This document shows, one piece after another, positions 49,305 to 58,102 of a stretch of DNA of 64,000 bases. This stretch comes from Paenibacillus physcomitrellae (GTDB lineage Bacteria > Bacillota > Bacilli > Paenibacillales > Paenibacillaceae). The position numbers and the translations under genes were made by a program. The DNA is taken from NCBI RefSeq assembly GCF_002240225.1, contig NZ_CP022584.1:3642594-3706593 (forward strand), in the 5' to 3' direction. The notes under the pieces were generated by a model. The model was not told the origin of the DNA, searched no databases, and saw only the letters and a program-made list of their open reading frames with translations. How positions within the stretch are numbered: the stretch's first letter is position 1; each line of letters opens with the position of its first letter.

Positions 49305-50708
49305 ATGTTATTCGTTGCTATTGTTATTTTTCTGGTTACGCTAACCTTCGTTATTTGGCAGCCAAGGGGGTTAAACATTGGATGGACAGCAGCAGGGGGG
49401 GCCATTCTCGCTCTATGTTTTGGGGTTGTTCAATTTTCTGACGTATGGGACGTAACCCTGATTGTATGGAACGCTACTCTAACCTTTGTGGCTATAATTC
49501 TGATTTCACTCCTCTTAGATGAAATTGGCTTCTTTGAATGGGCAGCCTTACACGTAGCCAGGTTCGCCAGGGGGAACGGCCGGCTGATGTTTGTCTATGT
49601 GATATTGCTCGGAGCTGCCGTATCTGCATTATTTGCCAATGATGGGGCAGCCCTGATTTTGACTCCTATTGTACTTGCAATGGTGCGAGGCCTTAACTTT
49701 AATGAGCGAATGATTTTGCCGTTTATCATGGCAAGCGGTTTTATTTCAGACACGGCTTCTTTGCCGCTCATAATCAGTAACTTGGTGAACATCGTTTCGT
49801 CTGATTTTTTTGGCATTTCCTTTGTAGATTATGCCAGCAGGATGATTATCCCAACCCTGTTTTCAATCGCAGGAAGCCTGTTCATGCTGTTTTTAATGTT
49901 CAGAAAACGTATCCCTGTTCACTATGAAGTAGAGCAGCTTAAAGTCCCTTCTGCAGCAATCAAAGATCGACGACTGTTCCGCTTGTCCTGGGTCATTCTT
50001 GGTGTTTTGCTCATCGCCTACATGTGCAGTCAGTTCATTAATATTCCTGTTTCCGTAATCGCTGGAATTGCCGCTTTGGTCTTTATTCTTTTTGCTCAGA
50101 GTAGCCCTCAAATCCATACTTGGAAACTTATTAAAGGAGCTCCTTGGGCCGTTGTAGTATTCTCCATCGGTATGTATGTCGTCGTGTATGGATTAAGAAA
50201 TGTGGGTCTCACAGATGAATTAGGCAAGCTATTCGAGGCCGTTAGCCAGCATGGATTGTTTATCTCCACAATAGCTTCCGGCTTTATAGCAGCTATTTTG
50301 TCGTCCATCATGAACAACATGCCTACGGTTATGATTGATGCGCTTGCGATTAAAGCAACCTCAACAGAAGGCTTTATACGAGAGTCGCTTATTTATGCGA
50401 ATGTGATCGGGTCAGATTTGGGACCTAAAATTACGCCGATTGGTTCATTAGCTACTTTGCTTTGGCTTCATGTCTTGGCTCAGAAAGGAGTCAAAATTGG
50501 TTGGGGAACTTATTTTAAAATTGGCTTAATCTTAACCGTTCCGACACTGTTCATCACTTTGACCGGCCTTTATTTATGGCTATCCTTTATTAGCTCCACT
50601 TCGGTCAATTTATGGCTTGTCATTGCTGGAATTTTTGTTTGTCTCATAGCTGTTTGGTGGGGAGTACAGAAACTTTTGAATAGAAAAGGCCAACAGGGTA
50701 CCAACTAA
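49305..50708 (+). CDS. arsB: Arsenite efflux permease ArsB
   Basis: A 467-residue membrane protein with about twelve helices of the ArsB/ArsAB superfamily: [86 protein letters not shown]. It expels arsenite or antimonite in exchange for protons. Ribosome site CCGGAGG. 14 bp after arsR. Confidence 0.93.
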   Translation: MLFVAIVIFLVTLTFVIWQPRGLNIGWTAAGGAILALCFGVVQFSDVWDVTLIVWNATLTFVAIILISLLLDEIGFFEWAALHVARFARGNGRLMFVYVILLGAAVSALFANDGAALILTPIVLAMVRGLNFNERMILPFIMASGFISDTASLPLIISNLVNIVSSDFFGISFVDYASRMIIPTLFSIAGSLFMLFLMFRKRIPVHYEVEQLKVPSAAIKDRRLFRLSWVILGVLLIAYMCSQFINIPVSVIAGIAALVFILFAQSSPQIHTWKLIKGAPWAVVVFSIGMYVVVYGLRNVGLTDELGKLFEAVSQHGLFISTIASGFIAAILSSIMNNMPTVMIDALAIKATSTEGFIRESLIYANVIGSDLGPKITPIGSLATLLWLHVLAQKGVKIGWGTYFKIGLILTVPTLFITLTGLYLWLSFISSTSVNLWLVIAGIFVCLIAVWWGVQKLLNRKGQQGTN

Positions 50709-50749
50709 ACAATACCTATCAAAATCAAGAGTAAAAGGGGATTTTAATT

Positions 50750-51175
50750 ATGGAAAAGAAACCACTTGTTTATTTCTTGTGCACAGGGAATTCTTGCCGG
50801 AGTCAAATCGCAGATGGCTTTTTAAAAGCACTTGGTGGAGATAGATATGAAGTGAAAAGTGCGGGCTTGGAAGCTCATGGATTAAATCCACGGGCTGTAC
50901 AAACGATGAGAGAAGCTGGTATTGATATCAGCAGCCATACCTCGGATGTAATCGATCCGGAAATCCTGAATCGCGCAGATTATGTGATTACGCTGTGCGG
51001 CCATGCGGATGAACATTGCCCAGTCATTTCTAATCCTAACGTTACAAAATGGCATTGGGGTTTTGATGATCCTGCTAAAGCCACGGGTACGGATGAAGAG
51101 ATTACGGCTCAATTCAATCAAGTTCGTGATGCCATTAAAAACCGGATTGCCCAGTTTGTTGAGACTGGAAAATGA
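50750..51175 (+). CDS. arsC: Thioredoxin-coupled arsenate reductase
   Basis: A 141-residue low-molecular-weight-phosphatase-type Ars[10 protein letters not shown]: Cys11 attacks arsenate and Cys16 lies in the P loop; Cys83 and Cys90 (LCGHADEHC) complete the disulfide relay to thioredoxin, as in pI258/B. subtilis ArsC. Reduces arsenate to arsenite, which ArsB exports. Confidence 0.95.
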   Translation: MEKKPLVYFLCTGNSCRSQIADGFLKALGGDRYEVKSAGLEAHGLNPRAVQTMREAGIDISSHTSDVIDPEILNRADYVITLCGHADEHCPVISNPNVTKWHWGFDDPAKATGTDEEITAQFNQVRDAIKNRIAQFVETGK

Positions 51176-51208
51176 TTCTACTCAAGACCTTTAAGGAGAA
51201 GATCCATT

Positions 51209-51637
51209 ATGGTTAAAAATTATCAGGCACTTATAGAAGATAAAATTTTTTTCGGTGGGGCAGCCGATGTTGAAGACATGTTTTATAACGAAGGCATTGA
51301 AGTAGTCGTTGACTTGCGTGGTGAAGCCTCAGAGCCGGCTTTGGCAAATGAGAAGCTTCAATGGGTCCAAGTCCCTTTAGAGGACCATGCTACAGGCCCT
51401 CAGGATGAGCTTTACCGTGAGGCGATAGACAATGTGCTGAAAGCTTATCATAGTGGGAAGAAAGTAGGATTCCATTGTGGTGGAGGTAGAGGCAGAACGG
51501 GAACTGTAGCAATCGGTACTCTTATTGAATTAGGAATAAGTAAAGACTTGCAGGAAGCGGAAGTCCTGGCGAAAACCATTCGTCCAAGCATCAACATTAA
51601 ATCCTCCCATCGTCAGTCCCTTGAAAAAATGTATTGA
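51209..51637 (+). CDS. Tyrosine-phosphatase-like protein of the ars operon
   Basis: A 142-residue protein. HCGGGRGRTGTV (89-100) gives the Cys90-x5-Arg96 phosphatase loop followed by Thr; a general-acid candidate Asp is in PLEDHATG (about 56-63). The plan is a small dual-specificity phosphatase. A protein phosphatase is odd in an arsenic operon. Eukaryotic Acr2 arsenate reductases evolved from the CDC25 phosphatase fold, and the LMW ArsC from another, so a P-loop arsenate-handling role is possible. Only 33 bp separate it from arsC. Function not proven. Confidence 0.75.
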   Translation: MVKNYQALIEDKIFFGGAADVEDMFYNEGIEVVVDLRGEASEPALANEKLQWVQVPLEDHATGPQDELYREAIDNVLKAYHSGKKVGFHCGGGRGRTGTVAIGTLIELGISKDLQEAEVLAKTIRPSINIKSSHRQSLEKMY

Positions 51638-51645
51638 TAAACGGA

Positions 51646-51684
51646 AAAAGAAGAGGTCTCCATAAAGGGCCTCTTCTTCATTTC
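51646..51684. terminator. Bidirectional terminator of the ars units
   Basis: AGAAGAGG / CCTCTTCT, 8-bp stem, between the phosphatase gene and the convergent flavoprotein gene, T-run TCATTTCT on the plus strand. Confidence 0.6.
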
Positions 51685-51698
51685 TCCGAAGTGTAATA

Positions 51699-53042
51699 TT
51701 ACGAGCAACTCTTTGGTCCACATCCTGAGTCCTGAACCACAGGACCACAACATCCCGTTTCTTCTTGAGCTGCAAGATTATGTTTAGAGATCGAGCATAC
51801 TCCAGTCTCAGGAAGTTTCAGTTTGACCTCACGAGCAGCCTCAAAATCACCGGCAATGGCAGCAACAACGCTTCTTACCTGCTCATAACCGGTTGCAAGC
51901 AAAAAGGTTGGAGCACGGCCATAACTTTTAGCCCCTACGATGTACAGATCCTTCTCAGGTTGCTGCAGTTCGGTTTCACCATGTGGCCGAACTGTCCCAC
52001 AGCTATGAATATTAGGATCAATGAGGTTCGCTAACTGAGGAACACATTCAATTGCCGGATCAAAGGTATATCTTAGTTCACTCAGAAATGAGAAGTCCGG
52101 CCGTGATCCGGTGGCGACAATAATTTCGTCCAGGTTAAGAATTTGAGCTTGATCGCCGTTCTGTTTGCCGATAAGGGCAAGCTGCCGGGATTCCTGATCC
52201 TCTTTAATTTCCTGAACAAGAAAAGGTGTATGAACTTCCACGTTCCCCTCTTGAACAAATCGATACGCCTTCATTCCGAGTTCACCGCGTGCCGGAAGAC
52301 CATCATTTTCGCCGCCTCCAAAGGCTTCATCTACTTGCTGTTTTCTCAAAATCCAATGGATCTTAGTCTGTTTCTCCTGCAACTGCAGCTGATGAAGAAG
52401 AGTAAGGGACTGTATAGCAGAATGACCGCTGCCGATGACAGCTACATTTTTGCCAGCATATTTTTTATACTCCATACCCAAAATATCTGGTATGCCATAA
52501 CGAATATGTTCGCCATGTTTAAGCTCCCCATCAGAAACCTTTCCGTTTGCTGTCATGGGATTTGGAGATAGCCAAGTACCAGTAGCGTCGATGACTGCTG
52601 AAGCTTCGACTATTCCCGTTCGGCCTTCTTGAGTGTATTCCAAAATAAAAGGAGCTTTTTCTCTGCCCAGTGTCTTCATTTTGTCTATGTCTTTCCGGTA
52701 AACAGCCGTGACTTCTGTATTCAGAGAAACATTAGGCTTAATGGAGCTTAATTGGGATAAAGGGTTAAGATAGAGTTCCACCAAATCCTTTCCCGTCGGT
52801 AGATCATTTGAATTAGGTGCCTGCCAGTCGCTTTGCAAGAGCAATTCCCTGGCAACCGGATCTATATTAAACTCCCAGGTGGAGAACATGCGGACGTGTT
52901 TCCAGCTTAAGACCGAGGCTCCAACGGTTGATCCTTTTTCAAATAAAACAAATGGTAAATTTCTTTTTACAAGCTGTGCTGCAGCAGCAAGAGCCACTGG
53001 GCCACCGCCAATAATAGCTACAGGTAATTGTTTATTCATCAT
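51699..53042 (-). CDS. Flavoprotein monooxygenase/oxidoreductase with Cys-rich tail (ArsO-like)
   Basis: About 447 residues. FAD site VAIIGGGPVALAAAAQL near the start, VIDATGTW in the middle, NADPH site NVAVIGSGHSAIQSL, and VATGSRP. The fold is that of flavin-dependent monooxygenases such as ArsO. The C-terminal 20 residues hold five Cys (TGCC, SGCG, KSCS). Such a tail is a usual place for trivalent arsenic or thiol chemistry. It lies in the arsenic island next to arsN1 and the MarR gene, with the shared TTGCA-N3-TGCAA site 28 bp upstream. Start at 53042 after GGAGG. The exact substrate, perhaps an organoarsenical, is unknown. Confidence 0.8.
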   Translation of the reverse strand: MMNKQLPVAIIGGGPVALAAAAQLVKRNLPFVLFEKGSTVGASVLSWKHVRMFSTWEFNIDPVARELLLQSDWQAPNSNDLPTGKDLVELYLNPLSQLSSIKPNVSLNTEVTAVYRKDIDKMKTLGREKAPFILEYTQEGRTGIVEASAVIDATGTWLSPNPMTANGKVSDGELKHGEHIRYGIPDILGMEYKKYAGKNVAVIGSGHSAIQSLTLLHQLQLQEKQTKIHWILRKQQVDEAFGGGENDGLPARGELGMKAYRFVQEGNVEVHTPFLVQEIKEDQESRQLALIGKQNGDQAQILNLDEIIVATGSRPDFSFLSELRYTFDPAIECVPQLANLIDPNIHSCGTVRPHGETELQQPEKDLYIVGAKSYGRAPTFLLATGYEQVRSVVAAIAGDFEAAREVKLKLPETGVCSISKHNLAAQEETGCCGPVVQDSGCGPKSCS

Positions 53043-53069
53043 GTGTTCCTCCATAACTTTAAATTTTAT

Positions 53070-53082
53070 TTGCACATTGCAA
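53070..53082 (-). promoter_or_regulatory. TTGCA-N3-TGCAA operator of the flavoprotein gene
   Basis: TTGCA-CAT-TGCAA, a perfect 5-3-5 palindrome 28 bp before the start. Same arms as 53691-53703 and 54209-54221; on the minus strand all three read ACTTGCA...TGCAAATAAA. Confidence 0.65.
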
Positions 53083-53144
53083 GTTTTTGTTTAAATAGTT
53101 CCCTACCAAATAGGGTAAGGGCTCTACTATATTTAGTTAAGTAA

Positions 53145-53672
53145 TTAACTGCCCATAAACAGCTTCTCCATAATCATGACATCAATAAATTGACCGTCTA
53201 GGACGCCCTGGTTTTGAAAAACTCCAACTTCTCTATAACCTAATTTTCGATATAGACCTTGACCGCCTTGATTCGAGGGGAACGTAAAGAGAACAATTTT
53301 ATAAAACTGATTCGCCTTAGCTTGTTCCTCTAACTCGGTAAGAAGAGCACTTCCCACGCCTTTCCCTCTATGGTCACGATCAATGTAAATAGACAAATCG
53401 GCTACCCCTGCATAAGCACAACGGAGGGAATAGGGGTTTAAGGAGGCCCAGCCAACCACCTTGCCTTGTTCTTCGGCAACAAGGATGACAAAACGATCCC
53501 TGTGCGAATCGTACCACTGCTGCATATAGGCCATATCTTTAGTTTCGGTTTCTAGAGTTGCGATTCGGTCCTCAATTCCTTGATTATAGATGCGCCGAAT
53601 ACTTTCCAAGTCTAAAGGTTGAGCTTGGCGTATCTTCATAGTTGTAGTTGACATTTGCTGGGACTCATGCAT
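53145..53672 (-). CDS. GNAT acetyltransferase of the ArsN1 (arsinothricin resistance) type
   Basis: A 175-residue GNAT. IRQAQPLDLESIRRIYNQGIEDRIATLETE in pieces (about 14-43) and AYAGVADLSIYIDRDHRGKGVGSALL (about 86-111, acetyl-CoA loop RGKGVG) follow the pattern of phosphinothricin/arsinothricin acetyltransferases, ArsN1. The latter acetylate the amino group of the organoarsenical antibiotic arsinothricin and often sit in ars loci, as here. Start at 53672 after AAAGGAG. Preceded by a TTGCA-N3-TGCAA palindrome. Confidence 0.82.
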   Translation of the reverse strand: MHESQQMSTTTMKIRQAQPLDLESIRRIYNQGIEDRIATLETETKDMAYMQQWYDSHRDRFVILVAEEQGKVVGWASLNPYSLRCAYAGVADLSIYIDRDHRGKGVGSALLTELEEQAKANQFYKIVLFTFPSNQGGQGLYRKLGYREVGVFQNQGVLDGQFIDVMIMEKLFMGS

Positions 53673-53690
53673 AAAGTACACTCCTTTTAT

Positions 53691-53703
53691 TTGCATTTTG
53701 CAA
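53691..53703 (-). promoter_or_regulatory. TTGCA-N3-TGCAA operator of the acetyltransferase gene
   Basis: TTGCA-TTT-TGCAA, perfect 5-3-5 palindrome, immediately upstream of the ribosome site. Lies between the MarR stop and the acetyltransferase start, so it may also act within a read-through transcript. Confidence 0.65.
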
Positions 53704-53720
53704 GTATTGTTTAAAAGCTA

Positions 53721-54170
53721 TCACCCCTTGACGGGGCGGCAGCAATTATCTGACTTTGCCATGGCTTCATTCATCAGTTTAATGGACTTTAGAACCGTTT
53801 GGTGCTCTTCTTCACTCATATAAGAGAAAACTTCATCCAAAAAAGCATTCATTTGCTGATCAATGGTCGTAGCCACAAACTTTCCTTCCGTAGTGAGGGA
53901 TAGGGTATATACTCGACGATCGGAGGGATCAGGTGTTTTTTGAATCAAGTTCATTCGAACTAATGACTGAATCTGTCTGCTAAACGTTGTAATGTCCGTG
54001 CCGAGGATGTCCGCAATTTGCTGCATCGAAGGTTGATGCCGACGATCCACTTCATACAGGATATGGCTTTGTACAGGGGAGATATCACACCCACCTACAC
54101 TACAGCAGTTCTTATTGAGCAATCCGAAGCGACGAGTCATAATTTGAAACAGTTCACGTGCGTTTTCCAA
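53721..54170 (-). CDS. MarR-family regulator with paired Cys, candidate arsenical sensor
   Basis: A 149-residue MarR protein. wHTH: SMQQIADILGTDITTFSRQIQSLVRMNLI (48-76), wing DPSDRRVYTLSLT. It has Cys at 22, 23 and 28 (NCCSVGGC) in the first helix and a Cys pair 143-144 at the C-terminus (DNCCRP). Vicinal Cys in a regulator of an arsenic island suggest binding of trivalent arsenic or an organoarsenical across the dimer. Its own promoter is overlapped by a TTGCA-N3-TGCAA palindrome, also found before the two following genes. Sensing is inferred. Confidence 0.85.
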   Translation of the reverse strand: MENARELFQIMTRRFGLLNKNCCSVGGCDISPVQSHILYEVDRRHQPSMQQIADILGTDITTFSRQIQSLVRMNLIQKTPDPSDRRVYTLSLTTEGKFVATTIDQQMNAFLDEVFSYMSEEEHQTVLKSIKLMNEAMAKSDNCCRPVKG

Positions 54171-54192
54171 AGTATGTCACCTCTTGGATATA

Positions 54193-54221
54193 GTTATAAC
54201 TTATTTATTTGCAAAATGCAA
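54193..54221 (-). promoter_or_regulatory. marR-type promoter with TTGCA-N3-TGCAA operator
   Basis: On the minus strand TTGCAT (plus 54216-54221), 17 bp, TATAAC (54193-54198). The operator TTGCA-AAA-TGCAA (54209-54221) overlaps the -35 box, so a bound dimer would repress its own gene. Confidence 0.65.
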
Positions 54222-54344
54222 GTAAAAATCTAATCGTTTTATTTAAAAAGCAGACTCAATATTACAAATGCTTAGCTTATTCTTAGATAGGGGAGAATTT
54301 TAATCCTCTTTCTCGATCTAGCAAGTACGACTTTAAGCAGCTAG

Positions 54345-54386
54345 TTGACAATAACACTACTCTGCGTTACTATGTATCTGTAGTAA
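54345..54386 (+). promoter_or_regulatory. Promoter and dyad of the PadR operon
   Basis: TTGACA (54345-54350), 17 bp, TACTAT (54368-54373). TTACT and AGTAA form an inverted repeat (54367-54371 and 54382-54386) across the -10, and a TAACACTA word occurs on both sides. Suits autoregulation by the PadR protein that follows. The gap 54222-54344 has no gene. Confidence 0.6.
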
Positions 54387-54454
54387 GTAACACTAAATAC
54401 AAGTCATACAGAGTACCGAAAGAAAATAAAGCAAAGCACAGGTGGAGGATAACT

Positions 54455-54775
54455 TTGGAGAATATTACGGAAATGCTGAAAGGAGTGCTTGAGGGTTGTG
54501 TGCTTGAAATCATCAGCCGTGGCGAAACGTATGGCTATGAAATCACGCATCAGCTGCGAGAACTTGGTTTCACCGATGTGGTTGAAGGCACGGTGTATAC
54601 GATTACCATGAGGCTTGAGAAAAATAATCTGGTGGACATCGAGAAGAAGCCTTCCACTATGGGGCCGCCAAGAAAGTTTTACACGCTTAATGCAGCCGGG
54701 CAGGAGCAGCTTGAAGTTTTTTGGAAGAAATGGGATTTCATCTCCAGCAAACTTAATGAACTTAAAGCGAAATAA
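54455..54775 (+). CDS. PadR-family regulator
   Basis: A 106-residue protein. The winged helix is complete: [27 protein letters not shown] (about 8-34), [19 protein letters not shown] and a [15 protein letters not shown] wing. PadR repressors control efflux genes and release DNA on binding small molecules. Start TTG after GGAGG. First gene of a unit with DUF1048 and ABC genes. Confidence 0.92.
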   Translation: MENITEMLKGVLEGCVLEIISRGETYGYEITHQLRELGFTDVVEGTVYTITMRLEKNNLVDIEKKPSTMGPPRKFYTLNAAGQEQLEVFWKKWDFISSKLNELKAK

Positions 54776-54795
54776 ATTTAAGGGGGAGAAGATGC

Positions 54796-55134
54796 ATGAA
54801 TTTTTTTGAAAAGCTGATCGGCAGTCTGGATGACAAGCGGGAATGGAGGGCGATGGAGGCGCGTGCCAAGTCTCTTCCAAGCGAATACCGCAAAGCTTAC
54901 AGTGCGATCAAAAGCTATGTATGGACCGCTGGCGGTACTACGGAATGGAAGGACAGCAGCCGGATCTTTGGCGGCGTTCTTGATCTCTTTGAGGAAGGGG
55001 CGGCGGAAGGCAGAAAGGTCATTGACCTGACGGGTGAGGACGTGGCCGCGTTCTGCGATGAACTCGTGAAGGATACGAAAACCTGGAAAGATAAGTACCG
55101 CAAGAAGTTGAACGATACGATTGGCCGTGACTAA
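54796..55134 (+). CDS. DUF1048 protein
   Basis: A 112-residue helical protein. [26 protein letters not shown] at 3-28 and [30 protein letters not shown] (about 55-85) are the DUF1048 pattern. Usually found between a PadR gene and an ABC exporter; role unknown. Ribosome site AAGGGGGAG. A decayed second copy follows. Confidence 0.9.
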   Translation: MNFFEKLIGSLDDKREWRAMEARAKSLPSEYRKAYSAIKSYVWTAGGTTEWKDSSRIFGGVLDLFEEGAAEGRKVIDLTGEDVAAFCDELVKDTKTWKDKYRKKLNDTIGRD

Positions 55135-55288
55135 CGTGAAAAGGAATTGCAATTGATCATCATACCGACACTGAATAGCTGATTACAAATGAGCAAATGC
55201 CATCTTCGCTATTCAGTTTTATTTTCACCCAGGTAGTCGGTTATACAGATTATCAGTCAGACTAAGTAGAGTGGTTAAAGGAGAGGGA

Positions 55289-55464
55289 ATCAATTTTGGG
55301 AAAAGATCACCGGCAGTGACGTAGCGACTTTCTGCGACGATCTCATCGAGGATTCAAAACTTATGCCGATCTCTATCAAGAATCTTTGGACCAAGAAGGA
55401 ACAAAGGAAGGTAACAAGGCCATGAACAAGTTTACGGATAAACCAAGTAAAAGGGGGGACCGGG
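55289..55464 (+). pseudogene. Frameshifted second DUF1048 gene
   Basis: The region reads FWEKITGSDVATFCDDLIEDSK in one frame (from about 55294), then TYADLYQESLDQEGTKEG and NKAMNKFTDKPSKRGDRDG in another from about 55358. Together they match the C-terminal half of DUF1048 proteins (compare [16 protein letters not shown] in the intact gene). One frameshift near 55357 and a missing N-terminus show it is broken. The 55135-55288 stretch before it holds no frame. Confidence 0.6.
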
Positions 55465-56220
55465 ATGGAAACCGCAATTGAGGTTAAAGGTCTGCGAAAA
55501 TCCTTCAAGGATACGGAAGTGTTAAAAGGCGTCGATTTTGAAGTGAAGCGGGGTGAAATTTTCGCCTTGCTGGGCTCCAACGGCGCAGGCAAGACGACGA
55601 TTGTCAGAATCCTCACTACGCTGCTCAAACAGGACGGAGGCACCGCCGCCGTTAACGGATTTGATGTTGCATCAAATCCCGGGCAAGTGCGACATGCGAT
55701 CAGTCTAACCGGGCAATTTGCTGCCGTAGACGAGATATTGACCGGTCGGGAAAATCTGATCATGATCGCCAAACTGCGGCACCTGGCTAATCCGCGTCAA
55801 GTGGCTGACGATCTGCTGAATGGCTTCGGCTTAACTGAGGCCGCCGACCGCAGGATGTCCACCTATTCGGGCGGTATGCGCCGCAGGCTCGACATTGCCA
55901 TGAGCCTCATCGGGAAACCGCAGCTTATTTTCCTCGATGAGCCGACCACGGGGCTTGACCCCGAGGCGCGCATTGAGACTTGGAAGATGGTTAAGGAACT
56001 TGCAGACAGCGGCACGACGGTATTCCTGACCACTCAGTATTTGGATGAGGCTGAACAGCTTGCCGATCGAATCGCTATTTTGCATGAGGGCAGGATTATT
56101 GCAGGGGGTACGCTTGAGGAACTGAAAAAGCTCTTCCCGCCCGTAAAGGTAGAGTATGTGGAAAAACAGCCAACACTTGAGGAGATCTTCCTCGCCATTA
56201 TCGGTAAAAAGGAGGCCTAG
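55465..56220 (+). CDS. ABC transporter ATPase (DrrA-like)
   Basis: A 251-residue ATPase. Walker A LLGSNGAGKTT (about 36-46), signature YSGGMRRRLDIAM, Walker B LIFLDEPTTGLDP and TTQYLDEAEQLADRI. DrrA/YadG group, which drive drug or lipid-like compound export. Start ATG after GGGGGGA. Five bp separate it from the permease gene. Confidence 0.92.
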   Translation: METAIEVKGLRKSFKDTEVLKGVDFEVKRGEIFALLGSNGAGKTTIVRILTTLLKQDGGTAAVNGFDVASNPGQVRHAISLTGQFAAVDEILTGRENLIMIAKLRHLANPRQVADDLLNGFGLTEAADRRMSTYSGGMRRRLDIAMSLIGKPQLIFLDEPTTGLDPEARIETWKMVKELADSGTTVFLTTQYLDEAEQLADRIAILHEGRIIAGGTLEELKKLFPPVKVEYVEKQPTLEEIFLAIIGKKEA

Positions 56221-56225
56221 CAACG

Positions 56226-56987
56226 ATGTATAAATACTTTTTCAGCGACATGACCGTTATGCTTGGACGTTCCATGCGTCATATTCTCCGCAGTATTGAC
56301 ACCATTATCACAGTGTGCATTACTCCGATTGCTATGATGCTGCTGTTTGTCTATGTGTTTGGCGGCGCCATTCAAACTGGAACGGAGAGCTATGTGAACT
56401 ACCTGCTGCCCGGCATCCTGCTGATTGCGATTGCCAGCGGTATATCCTATACGGCTTACCGTCTGTTTATGGATAAGCAGCGGGGCATCATTGAGCGGTT
56501 CCACTCCATGCCGATTGCGCGTTCTGCCGTGCTGTGGGGGCACGTGCTGACCTCGCTGGTATCCAACGTCATTTCGCTTGTTGTCATCATTCTCGTAGCG
56601 CTCCTTATGGGCTTTCGCTCGTCGGCAGGGATCCTGCCATGGCTTGCCGTAACCGGGATACTCATGCTGTTTACGCTGGCTTTGACATGGGTTGCGGCGA
56701 TTGCCGGCTTATCGGGAAAATCGGTGGAAGGCGCAAGCGCCTTTTCTTATCCGCTTATCTTCCTGCCGTTTATCAGTTCGGCCTTTGTGCCAACCGATTC
56801 GATGCCGAAGGCCGTTCGCGTTTTTGCCGAAAATCAGCCGGTGACCTCGATCGTAGAAACCATTCGTGCCCTGTTGGCCAATCAACCGGCAGGCCATGAG
56901 ATCTGGATCGCTCTTGCGTGGTGTATCGGCATTATGCTCGTTGCTTATTTCTTTGCGATGCGCGTGTACAAACGGCAAGCAGCTTAA
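56226..56987 (+). CDS. ABC-2 permease (DrrB-like)
   Basis: A 253-residue permease with six helices. The charged loop DKQRGIIERFHSMPIARSAVLWGHV (split, about 79-103) and FLPFISSAFVPTDSMPKAVRVFAENQPVTSIVETIRALL are DrrB signatures. It forms an exporter with the ATPase before it, under PadR control. Confidence 0.92.
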   Translation: MYKYFFSDMTVMLGRSMRHILRSIDTIITVCITPIAMMLLFVYVFGGAIQTGTESYVNYLLPGILLIAIASGISYTAYRLFMDKQRGIIERFHSMPIARSAVLWGHVLTSLVSNVISLVVIILVALLMGFRSSAGILPWLAVTGILMLFTLALTWVAAIAGLSGKSVEGASAFSYPLIFLPFISSAFVPTDSMPKAVRVFAENQPVTSIVETIRALLANQPAGHEIWIALAWCIGIMLVAYFFAMRVYKRQAA

Positions 56988-57115
56988 GAGTTGCGCTCGT
57001 TTTGCTCATCGGGATTGAGGCCGTTAAGCTAACGGGGAAACGATAGTTCAGACAATAGTACACAATCATTAGAAGAGATTTATTTTTCCTGTATCCCATT
57101 CTCCGGTATAAACTT

Positions 57116-57958
57116 TTATTCCGTTACAAAATAATTAGCAAAAATGTATTTTAGAGGTTCTCCTTGAACGCTGTTTATGAACTCCCAATTTATTTCATCT
57201 ATATAGTTACCCTTTGAAGAGATAGTAGATCCATTTATGCCAGTTGATCCGTCTGGTGAAATCAGCCCTCTTGTGCCAACAAAAGCGATTTTAGATGGAT
57301 TGGCGAAGAAGATCATATTTCGATTCAGTTGGCCTTCAGCAATATTATAGGGGGATAGGTTCTTTAAATTTACAATTATTTTGTTGTTCTCTATATTCTT
57401 AGTTGCTGAAAAAGAAAAATGATAGGGAATAATTTCATTCGCAAAATCTTTATTTACTCGCTGCATTTCATTTATAACATTAAGTTTTTCGCTGTTCATC
57501 ATTCTGGGATCGGCTAACTGTACAACGTTAGAGCCTCTGTTATAATCTATTTTGATTTTAAAAGCTTCAGAAATAAACCTTGCCGGCACCATAATAGTTG
57601 AATTCTTGACAACAGCGGTTGTATCCATTTGTTTTTGTATTCCATTGACATATGCGCTTCTTTCATTCAAGCCTACAATAACCTTGTCATTCCCCATAGT
57701 TACAGTTGCTTTCTGTTCATTCGCATTCCAATTCACTGCTGCTCCCATAACATCTCCGATTAATCGTAAGGGCAGAAGGGTCCTTCCGTTAGAATCTGCA
57801 TAAGGCAATTGCTGGTTTGAATACAAAACAAAAGCGTTGTTTAATTTTAGCTTTAATGAGGGAGAGGTGATACCCTCTGCATACGCAGAGCTTTTGAATC
57901 CCGCCAAAATCAAACAAATGGAAGCTAATAAAATGGATAAGGACCTTATACCCTTCAT
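57116..57958 (-). CDS. Exported stalk-domain protein (copper amine oxidase N-terminal-like)
   Basis: A 280-residue exported protein. A signal peptide of about 27 residues ends with AYA-EG. Residues 40-135 show a stalk/copper amine oxidase N-terminal-like domain: LLPLRLIGDVMGAAVNW, KATVTMGNDKVIVGLN, TIMVPARFISEAF. The rest (150-280) is a beta-rich domain (IIVNLKNLSPYNIAEG). In Bacillales these are S-layer or wall-associated proteins of unknown role. Ribosome site not strong. Confidence 0.82.
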   Translation of the reverse strand: MKGIRSLSILLASICLILAGFKSSAYAEGITSPSLKLKLNNAFVLYSNQQLPYADSNGRTLLPLRLIGDVMGAAVNWNANEQKATVTMGNDKVIVGLNERSAYVNGIQKQMDTTAVVKNSTIMVPARFISEAFKIKIDYNRGSNVVQLADPRMMNSEKLNVINEMQRVNKDFANEIIPYHFSFSATKNIENNKIIVNLKNLSPYNIAEGQLNRNMIFFANPSKIAFVGTRGLISPDGSTGINGSTISSKGNYIDEINWEFINSVQGEPLKYIFANYFVTE

Positions 57959-58102
57959 TTTAATTCCTCACTTTCTAAAGATCTTATTTATGCTGCAGGA
58001 AAGCTAACCAAATATAAGACGCTATATACCAAAATAAGTTTCTACTTCCAATTATATAGACATTCCAAAATGTGCTAGAATCGGTTCTAAGCAAGCCAAT
58101 AG

